Source of the DNA: Vibrio mexicanus
GTDB taxonomy: Bacteria; Pseudomonadota; Gammaproteobacteria; Enterobacterales; Vibrionaceae
Assembly (NCBI RefSeq): GCF_001012815.1
Contig: NZ_JYJP01000109.1
Coordinates: forward strand, 159,757 to 223,756
Direction: 5' to 3'
DNA: 64,000 bases
Shown here: positions 1 through 9,229 of the stretch, piece by piece
How the letters are laid out: each line of letters opens with the position of its first letter
Position numbering within the stretch: the stretch's first letter is position 1
The notes under the pieces: model-generated
The model's input: the letters and a program-made list of their open reading frames with translations, nothing else
What the model was told of the DNA's origin: nothing
The model's database searches: none
Made by a program: the position numbers and the translations under genes

Positions 1-1
1 T

Positions 2-121
2 GAGTTCATCGAGGACTGTACGGTTGCCAATGGTACTTTTGGTAATACGCCGCCTCCTGGCGACCCAGAGGGGCCTTATCGGATTGTTCTTTATAAAGAT
101 CCGTTGGGGGACAGCTCATGA
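2..121 (+). CDS. C-terminal fragment of an unidentified Tad-locus protein
   Basis: An open frame enters from the left edge and stops with TGA at 119-121, overlapping the ATG of the next gene (ATGA, 118-121). Such coupling is typical of one operon. Only about 39 residues are visible, ending in YRIVLYKDPLGDSS. They carry no motif I recognise. Its place immediately before tadE suggests a pilus-assembly gene such as a TadG-like or RcpB-like protein, but that is inference from position only. Confidence 0.55.
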   Translation, partial: EFIEDCTVANGTFGNTPPPGDPEGPYRIVLYKDPLGDSS

Positions 122-555
122 TACTGCGTAAAAAACAGCAGGGTGTGGCTGCGATAGAGTTTCTCATCACCATCCCAATTTTGTTGCTGTTTCTTGTTGG
201 ATTAACGGAAATCGGCAACATTCTGATTACCTACAATACGTTGAATAAGCTCTCTCAAAATGGTGCGCGATACGCGGTTGTTGATGTGTATGGCACCGCG
301 GCAAGTTCTCCTATTGCTGATGAATCTGACATCAAGCGAGTGGTCGTTTATGGCGATAAGAATGCCACGGATGCTTCGACCGCTTTAGTGAATGGTTTAA
401 CGACTAGCGATGTGCAGGTAACGACTGTGGGTTCTTATGTCACGGTGACCATCAACCACACTTATGAGCCCGTTATGGGGGACTTAAATACTACAGGCCT
501 CAGTTTTTCTTTACCCCTAACCGCTTCTACCAAAATGTATACAGGGACGCCTTAG
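118..555 (+). CDS. tadE: TadE-like minor pseudopilin of the Tad/Flp pilus
   Basis: 145 residues. The N-terminus is the TadE/TadG signature: a short basic stretch (MILRKKQQG), then VAAIEFLITIPILL with the conserved Glu at the fifth residue after the Gly, then one hydrophobic helix to about residue 35. TadE and TadF are processed by the TadV prepilin peptidase and act as minor pseudopilins in the envelope during Flp pilus assembly. The ATG overlaps the stop of the upstream gene, and the stop lies 2 bases before tadF, so translation is probably coupled. The body after the helix is periplasmic and rich in Thr, Val and Ser. The family call is firm; which of the two TadE-like genes deserves the name tadE is by order only. 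Confidence 0.82.
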   Translation: MILRKKQQGVAAIEFLITIPILLLFLVGLTEIGNILITYNTLNKLSQNGARYAVVDVYGTAASSPIADESDIKRVVVYGDKNATDASTALVNGLTTSDVQVTTVGSYVTVTINHTYEPVMGDLNTTGLSFSLPLTASTKMYTGTP

Positions 556-557
556 TC

Positions 558-1037
558 ATGAAGCAATTGAAGCAAAAAGGGTTAAGTACTATCGAATTTA
601 CACTTGTCGCTACCTCGCTGCTGCTACTCATGTTGGCTGTGTTTGAGTTTGGCCGATACGTCTACTCAATGCAGGTGATTAACGAGATCACTCGAGTCGC
701 CGCACGACTAGGTGTGGTTTGTTATGTGACCGACCAAGATGATATTGCCAATTTAGCCATTCCTGATTTTGCTCCGCCGAATTTTGATTCAAGCAATATT
801 AGCATCCAATACTTGGATGGAAGTGGTTCACAAATCACAGGTACTCTGACAGACAGCGATGTTTTTCCTACAATTAGATATGTAAGAGCATCGGTGGTCG
901 ATTATGACTACCAGTTCTCTGGTTTAATGAGCTTCCTTGGAGAAAGTGGTGTGCTGAGTGTTCCCGTATTTGAAACGACGCTGCCTGTGGAGAGTCTTGG
1001 AATTTATGCCGATTACAGTGCTCAAACAGATTGCTAG
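558..1037 (+). CDS. tadF: TadF-like minor pseudopilin of the Tad/Flp pilus
   Basis: 159 residues with the same plan as its upstream neighbour: basic MKQLKQKG, then LSTIEFTLVATSLLLLML with the conserved Glu, one membrane helix, and a periplasmic body with Cys residues near 55 and at the C-terminal end. TadF is the second minor pseudopilin needed for Flp fibre assembly. It starts 2 bases after the tadE stop. Its end overlaps the ribosome binding site of tadZ (AGGAGG, 1036-1041), again implying one transcript. The split between TadE and TadF names rests on gene order in known tad operons. Confidence 0.8.
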   Translation: MKQLKQKGLSTIEFTLVATSLLLLMLAVFEFGRYVYSMQVINEITRVAARLGVVCYVTDQDDIANLAIPDFAPPNFDSSNISIQYLDGSGSQITGTLTDSDVFPTIRYVRASVVDYDYQFSGLMSFLGESGVLSVPVFETTLPVESLGIYADYSAQTDC

Positions 1038-1048
1038 GAGGACAGCCG

Positions 1049-2272
1049 ATGGGTGAAGCTGTAAAGCTAAATCGAGGGGATGACAATAGTCTTCGTTTGA
1101 AGACTAATCTGACTATTTGGGTTTTTTACTCGAGTGACCGTTTTCAGCTACACATCAGCCACGAGCTAGGAAAAAGCAAACACATCAATTTCGAGATGGT
1201 GTCTTTACACAATTTAGTGGTTTCTAATCTTGCTCAGTTTGCTGCACCAGACCTCATTTTCGTCGAAACAGGGCCGAGTTGGGCTCAGAAGATCGTGGAG
1301 CTTCAGCAACTTGAAGCCCCACCTGCAGAGAGCAGCCCAGAAGCGTCACTGATAGTTTTTGGGAACGAGAATGACAATGGTGCGCTGAAAATCGCTTTGC
1401 GTATTGGTGCGGCGGACTTTTTGTCTGATAGAGCGAGCTTGGAAGAGTTATCTTCTATGCTCAAAAACGTGGCAGAAGAGAAAGTGGCGAGCCGAGATCT
1501 TGGTGAGCTCTACGCTTTTTTAAACACCAAGGGCGGAGCAGGTGCTTCAACATTGGCGGTTAACTGTGCGTTAGGTCTTGCCAAAGAGTTTCCCGATAAA
1601 GTGTTGTTGCTCGATTTAGATATGCAGTTTGGCGTAGTGGATGACTACCTGAATATGACATCGTCATACAGCATTGCCGATGCGATTGCCAACGTGGCGG
1701 ATTTAGATGAGATGTCTTTAGGTGCGATTGTCACTAAACATAAGTCGGGGCTGCATTGCTTGGGCTTTAACCATGAAAATAGCCATGATAATTACGACAA
1801 AGCACGCCACTTAGCAAAGTTATTACCTGTACTCAGGGAGTTCTACCCATATGTGATTGTGGATCTCTCGCGAGGTATTGACCGCCTGTTTTCTTCGGTC
1901 ATTGCCCCTGCTAATAAGGTGTTTTTAGTTACCCAGCAAAATCTGGCGGCAATTCGGAATACCTCTCGAATTACTAAACTGCTGTCTTTTGAATTTGGAA
2001 TGGGGAAAGAGCAGTTAGAAGTCGTGGTAAATCGCTATGAGAAGCGTCAATCGATTAAAGTTAAAGACATTGAAGATACGATTCAAAGTTGCAAAGTACA
2101 TACTGTTCCTAACGACTTTAAAACGGCTTTAGAAAGTACCAATTTGGGTAAACCTTTTGTTGAGTACAGGAAAAAATCAGGAATTTCGAAAGCTGTAAAT
2201 AAACTGACACATACATTGTTACCGGAAGAAGAGAAGAAGAAACAAGGCTGGTTCAGTCGGATGTTTTCCTAA
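1049..2272 (+). CDS. tadZ: TadZ/CpaE-like pilus localisation ATPase
   Basis: 407 residues from ATG 1049. I chose this start because AGGAGG (1036-1041) sits 7 bases upstream; an in-frame TTG at 1031 lies before that site. TadZ proteins place the Tad machine at the cell pole. The N-terminal about 150 residues resemble an atypical receiver domain (ASLIVFGNEN, then IRIGAADFLSD-like ending). The rest is a MinD/ParA-type ATPase with the deviant Walker A KGGAGAST (about residues 161-168), the switch region LLLDLDMQFG and the later IVDLSRGID. It is followed by an 82-base gap and then tadA. Function is inferred from family and operon. Confidence 0.85.
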   Translation: MGEAVKLNRGDDNSLRLKTNLTIWVFYSSDRFQLHISHELGKSKHINFEMVSLHNLVVSNLAQFAAPDLIFVETGPSWAQKIVELQQLEAPPAESSPEASLIVFGNENDNGALKIALRIGAADFLSDRASLEELSSMLKNVAEEKVASRDLGELYAFLNTKGGAGASTLAVNCALGLAKEFPDKVLLLDLDMQFGVVDDYLNMTSSYSIADAIANVADLDEMSLGAIVTKHKSGLHCLGFNHENSHDNYDKARHLAKLLPVLREFYPYVIVDLSRGIDRLFSSVIAPANKVFLVTQQNLAAIRNTSRITKLLSFEFGMGKEQLEVVVNRYEKRQSIKVKDIEDTIQSCKVHTVPNDFKTALESTNLGKPFVEYRKKSGISKAVNKLTHTLLPEEEKKKQGWFSRMFS

Positions 2273-2354
2273 TTGTTGCTCTCGTCGTTGTTCTTTTGCC
2301 GTAGCGTTATTTTTTGCTGCCGGCTAGGCAGGCCGTGAAACTCAAGGAGCTGGA

Positions 2355-3865
2355 ATGTTTTTTAAAAGGAAGAATATAAATCCAGAGCTGCAAGAAAAAG
2401 TCCTCAATGCTGAATCCAACCAACAAATTCATGATATTGGTGAAGAGCAAGAAGAGCCATTCCCACTGGAGAACACGGCGACGCCAATAAAATTATCAGA
2501 TTCAACGAGTTCTGTTGAAGGTGAAAATAGGGCATCTAAAAAACAGCGAGAACTCGAAGAGAGAGAGAAAGCGGTTGATGAAGCCAAAAAGCAGCTTGCG
2601 TTAGAGCTTGATGTTAAGCACTACTACCACCAACGATTACTTGAAACTCTAGACTTAGGCCTATTGGCGAGTTTGGATAAAGATAAAGCCAAAAGTGAAC
2701 TGCATGATGCCATAGTGCAGTTGATGACAGAAGATCAAACCAAAACCATTGGTGCTGAAGGTCGTAAGCGCGTCATTCAGCAAATTGAAGATGAAGTTTT
2801 TGGCCTAGGACCACTTGAACCTCTGCTCAATGATGCGACGGTTTCCGATATTTTGGTCAATGGTCCTAAGAGCGTTTTTGTAGAGCGAAGAGGTAAGTTA
2901 GAGCGCACGCCTTATACGTTCCTAGATGATAGGCACCTTCGTAATATCATTGACCGCATTGTTAGCCAAGTGGGACGGCGTATTGATGAAGCTCCCCAAT
3001 GGTGGATGCTCGCTTGGCAGATGGCTCGCGGGTTAACGCCATTATTCCCCCTTTAGCCCTTGATGGCCCATCGGTTTCGATTCGCCGCTTCGCTGTTGAC
3101 AAACTCAACATGGAGAATCTCCTCAGTTTTAATTCAATCTCACCTGAGATGGCTAAGTTTGTTGAAGCGGCGGTAAAAGGGGAGTTGAATATTCTTATCG
3201 CCGGTGGTACGGGTTCGGGTAAAACCACTACATTGAATATCTTTTCTGGTTACATTCCGAGCGATGATCGCATCATTACCATTGAAGACTCGGCCGAGCT
3301 TCAACTTCAACAGCCTCATGTGGTACGCCTTGAAACTCGCCCAGCGAATCTTGAGGGTAAAGGGGAAATTACCCAGCGTGACTTAGTAAAAAACTCTTTG
3401 CGTATGCGACCTGATCGTATTGTGCTGGGTGAGGTGCGGGGCAGTGAAGCGGTGGATATGCTCGCGGCAATGAACACTGGTCACGATGGCTCTCTCGCGA
3501 CCATTCACGCCAATACTCCTCGTGATGCTTTGAGCCGTGTGGAGAATATGTTCTCTATGGCTGGTTGGAACATTTCGACCAAAAATTTGCGATCACAGAT
3601 AGCGGCGGCCATTCACCTTGTTGTGCAAATGGAAAGGCAAGAGGACGGTAAGCGTCGCATGGTGAGCATTTCAGAGATCAATGGCATGGAAGGTGAAATC
3701 ATCACCATGTCGGAAATCTTCAAGTTTCAGCGTCAAGGTATGGATGAAGAAGGGAATGTTATTGGTTACTTCACGGCAACGGGAATCATCCCAGGCTGTC
3801 ATGACTCTTTATCGAAGCGTGGTTTGCACCTTCCCTTTGAAATCTTTAATGAAACGTATCAGTAG
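2355..3865 (+). CDS. tadA: TadA/CpaF secretion ATPase, frame broken by one missing base
   Basis: The hexameric ATPase that powers Flp pilus extension and, in some species, retraction. With one base restored it is 503 residues. Visible parts are a charged N-terminal region (about 1-100), the CpaF N-terminal domain (GLGPLEPLLNDATVSDILVNG), Walker A GGTGSGKTTT near residue 284, the Asp/Glu boxes (TIEDSAELQLQ), and the Walker B region with RPDRIVLGEVRGSEA. The reading frame breaks after RIDEA at 2993/2994. Restoring a T (gct-tcc-cca-atg) gives the expected run RIDEASPMVDARLADGSRVN. Start: AAGGAG 8 bases before ATG 2355. I read the break as a sequencing deletion, not a pseudogene. Confidence 0.85.
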
Positions 3866-3873
3866 GAGTCACC

Positions 3874-4842
3874 ATGGAACTCGATGCAACAATGTTTTTT
3901 GTCCTACTGTTTTTTGCAGTAGTGTTTATTTCTCAAGCCTTAATTCTTCCGGCTGCAGGTAGCAAAGCCAAGCATAAAGAGCTGTCTGAGCGTCTTAAAG
4001 CGAGTCAATCGGATCTGGACGAGGAGACGCGATCGCTACTTCATGAGCACTATTTGAAGTCGCTGACTCCGCTCGATCGTAAGCTGGTAGAGTTTAGCTT
4101 GTTCTCTAACCTAAAGAAGACCATTGAACTTTCAGGCTTTCATTGGAGTTTGAGTCGACTGCTCGCGGTAACCACTGCAATTGCCACCAGTTTGTGTTTG
4201 ATCACGATTATTTTAAGGCAGCCTTGGTTTGTTTCGGTGGCTGCGTTTGTTGGGACATGGGTGATCATGCATGTTGGTCTGCAACAGAAAATTTCCAACC
4301 GCTTATCGACCTTCGAGGAGCAACTGCCCGATGCATTAGACATTATGCGCCGTATGTTGCAAGCGGGTCAGCCCGTGACTCAAGCATTTAACGAGGTCGG
4401 AAATGAAATGCCCGATCCGATTGGTGTGGAATTTAAAAACACCTTTAATTTGCTGAATTATGGTTATGACATGCGTCTAGCCATTATGCAGATGGCAGAG
4501 CGAACGCCAACGGTCTCAATGCTGGCGTTTTCCAGTGCGGTTCTACTTCAGAAAGAAACAGGTGGTAACCTGTCGGAGAACTTGGAAAAAGTATCACACG
4601 TATTACGCGCTCGGTTTAAGTTGGTTCGTAAGATCAAAACTATCTCGGCTGAAAGTCGATTGTCGGCATGGATTCTCGTCTTATCGCCATTTGTACTGTT
4701 CCTAATGTTGTCATTGATCAACCCAGATTATGTCGCACCGCTTTATCAAGATCCTAGGGGGATGTCTTTGGTGAGTTTTGGGGTAGTGAGCCTATTCTTT
4801 GGCTCTATTTGGATACGCAATATCATCAATTTCGAGGTGTAG
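3874..4842 (+). CDS. tadB: TadB inner-membrane platform protein
   Basis: 322 residues of the type II secretion GspF-like family (T2SF domain). There is an N-terminal membrane helix (FFVLLFFAVVFISQALI), a pair of helices around residues 95-135, the cytoplasmic T2SF core (LPDALDIMRRMLQAGQPVTQAF, then AERTPTVSMLAFSSAVLLQKETGGNLSE), and two C-terminal helices. TadB and TadC form the inner-membrane platform that couples the TadA ATPase to the fibre. AGGAG lies 5 bases before the ATG. The gene ends 1 base before tadC. Confidence 0.88.
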   Translation: MELDATMFFVLLFFAVVFISQALILPAAGSKAKHKELSERLKASQSDLDEETRSLLHEHYLKSLTPLDRKLVEFSLFSNLKKTIELSGFHWSLSRLLAVTTAIATSLCLITIILRQPWFVSVAAFVGTWVIMHVGLQQKISNRLSTFEEQLPDALDIMRRMLQAGQPVTQAFNEVGNEMPDPIGVEFKNTFNLLNYGYDMRLAIMQMAERTPTVSMLAFSSAVLLQKETGGNLSENLEKVSHVLRARFKLVRKIKTISAESRLSAWILVLSPFVLFLMLSLINPDYVAPLYQDPRGMSLVSFGVVSLFFGSIWIRNIINFEV

Positions 4843-4843
4843 T

Positions 4844-5787
4844 ATGGACCAACTACTCTCATTCATCGCTAGTTTTGAGATCACAGAAGAGGTATTAGTT
4901 TTAACCCTCGTATTGGTCTCAACCACTTTATTATGTGTTACGGTCGTTTTCTTCTTCGTCGGTTCGAAGTCCAAAACGGTGAAAAAGTTGGAAGATCTCC
5001 GTCGCGAGTCTGGCGCTCAGAAGCTCAAAAAAGGCAATAAGATCGATAATACGTTGGAATCACTTGCTCCTATTATGACACCTAAGAGTGTGAAGGAGCG
5101 TGAGACTATTCGTCATAAGTTGATGCATGCCGGTTACCACGACTCGAATGCGCTAACCATCTTCTACGCAATTAAAGCGTTCTCGTTCTTTATTGGCATT
5201 ATGATGGCGGCTAGCTGTATGTGTTCAATCCGAACATGAGCAATCTGAACATGGCAATGCTAGTGTGTTTGGGTATCGGTATGTTTATTCCGAATGTGGG
5301 CTTAAGCCATATGATTAAAAAGCGTCAGTCAAAGGTGCGTGGCGGCGTGCCGGATGCACTGGATTTGTTGGTGGTGTGTACTGAATCGGGCCTAGGTTTC
5401 AACGCAGCATTAAGGCGAGTTGCTGATGAGTTGATGATCTCGCATCCCGACTTTGCCGATGAACTGGATACCGTGTGTGCCAAAATCAAAGCGGGTGTGG
5501 ATATGTCTGACGCCTTTGCAGATTTGGTTGAACGAACGGGAGTGACTGAGATTACAGGTCTTGTAAATATGTTGGCTCACGCTTCGCGAATTGGTGGCAG
5601 TATTGCTCAAACGTTGCGTGAGTACACGGAAGATTTTCGAGACAAGCGTAATCAAGAAGTGGAGGAGATTGCAGCAAAAATCCCCACTAAGATGATTTTC
5701 CCGTTGCTGGTGTTTATTTGGCCTTGTTTCTTCATTGTTGCGATAGGTCCGGCGATGCTCACCATCACATCAAGCTTTGGTAATTAG
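4844..5787 (+). CDS. tadC: TadC inner-membrane platform protein, frame broken by one missing base
   Basis: Second GspF-like platform protein. With one C restored it is 314 residues. ATG 4844 is used because it follows the tadB stop directly and begins MDQLLSFIASFEITEE before the first membrane helix. Upstream in-frame codons lie inside tadB. The frame breaks near 5214-5216: reading gctagcCtgtatgtg instead of gctagctgtatgtg continues the helix into LYVFNPNMSNLNMAML. The downstream half holds the T2SF core (VPDALDLLVVCTESGLGFNAAL, ARIGGSIAQTLREYTEDFRDKR) and the last two membrane helices. The deletion is probably a sequence error. Confidence 0.86.
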
Positions 5788-5828
5788 ACTAAATCGGCGC
5801 ATCACACGACTGCGCATAAGGAAAATGT

Positions 5829-6845
5829 ATGAAATGGAAAGCGACGATTGCCACATTACTGTGTTTATCCCTCATTGGCTGTGCAAGTGACCCTAAACAA
5901 CCACAAGTTGATACCGCGCTTTACGATGGTCGGCCGATAGATACGCTCTCATTGCAAGAGCCACCGGTCACGGAAAAAGAGGCTATTACTCGCGGGGATC
6001 TCGCGTTATCTCAGAATAATGTTGATTTGGCGTTGTATGAGTATATCCGCTCGCTGTCTTTTGAAAATGCTCAGTTCCGCGATAAGTCTTTATTCAATAT
6101 TGGTCGTATTCACCAGTCTAGAGGAAACTTGGCCCTTGCTGAAAAGGCTTATCTGCTCGGTTTAAAAGAAAACCCGAATAATGTCCAAGTTCTAGAGCAA
6201 CTTGGTGTGCTCTACAGTACCTCGGGGCAAACGGATACCGGTTTCAGCTATTTACTTCGCTCAGTCAATTCTGATCAGTTGAGGCTTAACAGTACTCACC
6301 AGTTGTCAAACGAAGAGAGCATTACCGAAGCGGACGTTGAGAAGTTGGTGATTGATGCTTCTTCCCCTGCCAATGCGTACATGGGGCTAGGAATTCTTAC
6401 CGATGTAAAAGCAAAGCATGAGCTTGCCCAAGAGTTCTACAATAAGGCGCTGACCATTAAGCCTAAATCGGTAAAAGCGTTGATAAATGTGGGTTACTCC
6501 TATTACATGTCCGGTGACTATATGACGGCTCAGCGCTTTACTTTAACGGCCTTGGATATCGCGCCGAGCAATGAAAAAGCGTTAAACAACCTAGCACTTA
6601 TCTATTTGGGCAAAGGTGAAACTAAGCGCGCAGTGAATGTGTTTATGAGGCAGATGGATGCGGCCGAGGCGCTGAATAATGTTGGGTATTTCTTGATTCT
6701 GCACGGTAAGCCAGACCAAGCAATTCCTTACTTAGAACAAGCTATCGATAAAAAGCCGACCTATTACAAGGTAGCGAATGAGAATTTGGAAAGAGCGTTG
6801 GCTGAAGTGCGAGAAAAATCGAGAAACAGCGAGCAACAACAGTGA
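5829..6845 (+). CDS. tadD: TadD tetratricopeptide lipoprotein
   Basis: 338 residues. A lipoprotein signal peptide ends in the lipobox LIGC (Cys18), so it should be anchored to a membrane. The rest is a chain of tetratricopeptide repeats (for example SLFNIGRIHQSRGNLALAEKAYLLGL and AYMGLGILTDVKAKHELAQEFYNKAL). TadD is the pilotin-like or scaffold lipoprotein of Tad systems, linked to outer-membrane secretin assembly. It is the last gene of the operon here and is followed by a strong terminator at 6869-6896. The 41-base gap after tadC is larger than elsewhere in the operon but holds no terminator. Confidence 0.85.
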   Translation: MKWKATIATLLCLSLIGCASDPKQPQVDTALYDGRPIDTLSLQEPPVTEKEAITRGDLALSQNNVDLALYEYIRSLSFENAQFRDKSLFNIGRIHQSRGNLALAEKAYLLGLKENPNNVQVLEQLGVLYSTSGQTDTGFSYLLRSVNSDQLRLNSTHQLSNEESITEADVEKLVIDASSPANAYMGLGILTDVKAKHELAQEFYNKALTIKPKSVKALINVGYSYYMSGDYMTAQRFTLTALDIAPSNEKALNNLALIYLGKGETKRAVNVFMRQMDAAEALNNVGYFLILHGKPDQAIPYLEQAIDKKPTYYKVANENLERALAEVREKSRNSEQQQ

Positions 6846-6868
6846 TAGCAAAAGCAGCAGTGATATGA

Positions 6869-6896
6869 AAAAGGAGAGCATTGGCTCTCCTTTTTT
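6869..6896. terminator. Bidirectional intrinsic terminator, tadD / chrA
   Basis: Hairpin aaggagag-cattgg-ctctcctt flanked by A and T runs, between two convergent genes. It should end the tad operon on the plus strand and the chromate transporter gene on the minus strand. Confidence 0.85.
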
Positions 6897-6908
6897 GTGG
6901 GCAGAGGT

Positions 6909-8060
6909 TTACATCAAACCTGTTATCGCGCCTGCTGCCATGAAGAAGGCAACCATAGCGACAATCGGTAGCTTCATCTGTTTGAGTAACCAGAATCCAA
7001 TCAACACGAGCGCAATATCCATCTCATTGATGACCGCACTGCTGAAAACAGGTTGATAAAGCGCTGCGAGAAGTAGGCCGACAACGGCAGCATTCACGCC
7101 TGAAATCGCGCCAGACACACTTGGAATCGCAGCCAAAGATTGCCAGTTCTTTAGTACCCCTAATAGCAGTAGGAAACCCGGAAGAAAAACAGCCAATGTA
7201 GCAATGATCGCTCCAGCTACCGGTGTACTTGGCAGAAGTTCATAACCTATATAGGTAGCAAAAGTGAACATGGGTCCCGGTACAGCCTGAGCGGCTGCAT
7301 AGCCAGTTAAAAACGCATCTTGAGTGAGTTGGTCACCCACGATGTTTTGCAGAAGCGGTAGCACCACATGACCGCCGCCAAACACCAAACTTCCAGCTTG
7401 GAAAAAGTCATTAAATAGGGCAATGCTTGGCAGGATATGCGCCGCAAACGGTAAACCGACTAACAGAGCCACAAACAGGGCCAATGGTGCAAGGCTAGGT
7501 TTGAAAGGTTGTGTCACTTCAGAAGATTCTTTTAACAGGTATCGACTTCCGACGAATGCGGCAATCAGTAAAACCACCATTTGGGTTGCAATGCTTGGCA
7601 CGAGTAATAGAGCAACAGCCGTTGCGACGCAAAGCGAGACAGTTAACTTGTCTTTGCAAGAGTTTTTATACATTCCCCAAGTTGCATCTGCGACCACGAC
7701 TACAGCCAGCAGTTTTAAGCCGTGAACAATGCTTTGGAAAAGGGGCATGTCGGTCAATTGACTGCTTAACATCGCTAGCGCCAACATGATGATGACCGAT
7801 GGCAGAGTAAAGCCAAGAAAAGCCATACACGCGCCTGGTAATCCGCCTCGCTGGTAACCTAATGCAAAGCCGACTTGGCTCGAACCAGGGCCTGGTAAAA
7901 ACTGACTGAGCGCCACAATTTGTGCATAGTCACTGTCGCTTAGCCATTTACGCTTTTCGACGAAGGTTTGGCGAAAATAGCCGATGTGCGCTGCAGGGCC
8001 ACCGAAGCTGATCCAGCCTAGCCAGAAGAAGGTTTTGAATATTGAAAACATCTTATACAT
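6909..8060 (-). CDS. chrA: ChrA-family chromate transporter
   Basis: 383 residues of the long-chain CHR family, which moves chromate out of the cell. The two homologous halves are visible: FFWLGWISFGGPAAHIGYF near the start with the family motif LSQFLPGPGSSQVGFALGY at about 52-70, and the second copy FQAGSLVFGGGHVVLPLL with YAAAQAVPGPMF in the C-terminal half. About ten hydrophobic segments can be counted. The gene is divergent from a LysR regulator (start 8133) with a 72-base gap, so the regulator may control it. Substrate is inferred from the family; some CHR proteins have no tested role. Confidence 0.85.
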   Translation of the reverse strand: MYKMFSIFKTFFWLGWISFGGPAAHIGYFRQTFVEKRKWLSDSDYAQIVALSQFLPGPGSSQVGFALGYQRGGLPGACMAFLGFTLPSVIIMLALAMLSSQLTDMPLFQSIVHGLKLLAVVVVADATWGMYKNSCKDKLTVSLCVATAVALLLVPSIATQMVVLLIAAFVGSRYLLKESSEVTQPFKPSLAPLALFVALLVGLPFAAHILPSIALFNDFFQAGSLVFGGGHVVLPLLQNIVGDQLTQDAFLTGYAAAQAVPGPMFTFATYIGYELLPSTPVAGAIIATLAVFLPGFLLLLGVLKNWQSLAAIPSVSGAISGVNAAVVGLLLAALYQPVFSSAVINEMDIALVLIGFWLLKQMKLPIVAMVAFFMAAGAITGLM

Positions 8061-8132
8061 CTCGGATTTTAGTCTGCCGATACTCTAAGAGTTAACGTAT
8101 AATGATTCAAATTGATAGTTTTAATATAAGGT

Positions 8133-9079
8133 ATGAATAAAATGGGATTGGATGTAAGCTCTAACTCCACGGGCAAGCCGTTTAACTGGAAAGGGATCGA
8201 CCTTAACTTGCTGGTGGCTTTTCAGGCTTTGTATCAAACCCAAAGTGTTAGCCTTGCGGCAGAGCGATGTCATGTGAGTCAATCTGCCATGAGTCATACC
8301 CTCCAAAGAATGCGCACTCAATTTGATGACCCTCTGTTCGAGCGAGTTGGAATCAAAATGGTCGCCACACCGAGAGCGGTTGAAATTGCGCCTGTTGTCG
8401 ATCAACTGCTTCAAACCATTCATCGTGACCTCTTGGCTAAACCAAAATTTGAACCTGCAGAATATAAAGGGGTCTGGCGAATTGGCTTGACCGACTATGC
8501 TGAGCAGCTATTTGCTGCCCCTTTATATGATCAAATCAAGCACTATTCGCCTAATGCACAAGTCAGTTTTATCAACGTAAACCGCAGCAACTATCAACCT
8601 TAACCGAGTCGGAAGAGATCGATGTGATCGTTGGTAGTATTGCCAATCTCGATAATCAATTTCTCAAGAAAAACCTCTATTCTGAGCAGCATTTGTGCCT
8701 GTTTGATCCACAAATGGTTAACCTCAAACATCCTGTAGAACTTGAGGAATTTTCGCGTGTTGAGCATGCGCTTGTTAGCCCAGATGGCCGCTTGGAAACG
8801 CAAGTGGACAAACTGCTAGCAAAGAAAGGATTTGCTCGAAGAGTTGGGGTCGCATCGCGAAACTTTTTAACTATTCGCAGGTTGTTAATTGGGCGAAAGT
8901 TGCTTTGTATCGTACCTAAGCGTTTTGCTCAGAGTGAAATGGACAACCATGATCTAAAAGCGCTCCCAGCGCCCATTGAAGTGCCTGATTTTGATATTGA
9001 TTTGGTTTATCGAAAGGCTTTTCGCGCAGATGAAAAGAACCTCTGGTTGAGAGAGCTTGTCAGCCAAGTTATTAAATAA
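8133..9079 (+). CDS. LysR-family regulator next to chrA, frame broken by one missing base
   Basis: With one A restored it is 315 residues, the usual LysR length. The N-terminal helix-turn-helix is clear (LNLLVAFQALYQTQSVSLAAERCHVSQSAMSHTLQRMR). A substrate-binding domain begins near residue 100 (WRIGLTDYAEQLFAAPLYDQI). The frame breaks in the run at about 8595-8597: caaacc instead of caacc gives NYQTLTESEEIDVIVGSI and joins the second half. It is divergent from the chromate transporter, the classical arrangement for a LysR target, but the effector is unknown. The break matches the deletion pattern seen across the window. Confidence 0.82.
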
Positions 9080-9145
9080 TGAGTCAAATAATTATAATCG
9101 TGTCTTTATAACTTATTATGATATGAGTCATAAAGACATGATTAT
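9079..9145. promoter_or_regulatory. Nested inverted repeats upstream of nnrS
   Basis: Outer arms ataatcgtgtctttat (9094-9109) and ataaagacatgattat (9130-9145) match at 15 of 16 positions across a 20-base gap. Inside lies a second perfect pair, ttatga (9116-9121) and tcataa (9128-9133). The octamer atgagtca also occurs twice (9079-9086 and 9123-9130). The block lies 85 bases before the nnrS start and is a good operator candidate. I cannot match it to a named regulator. Confidence 0.55.
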
Positions 9146-9229
9146 GGGTTTAATCCACTAAATATCAATGAGTTATTGTTGGAATGATTTGTGCTTAGCC
9201 TAAAACTAGAAAAGTTTTGGAGATGAATC

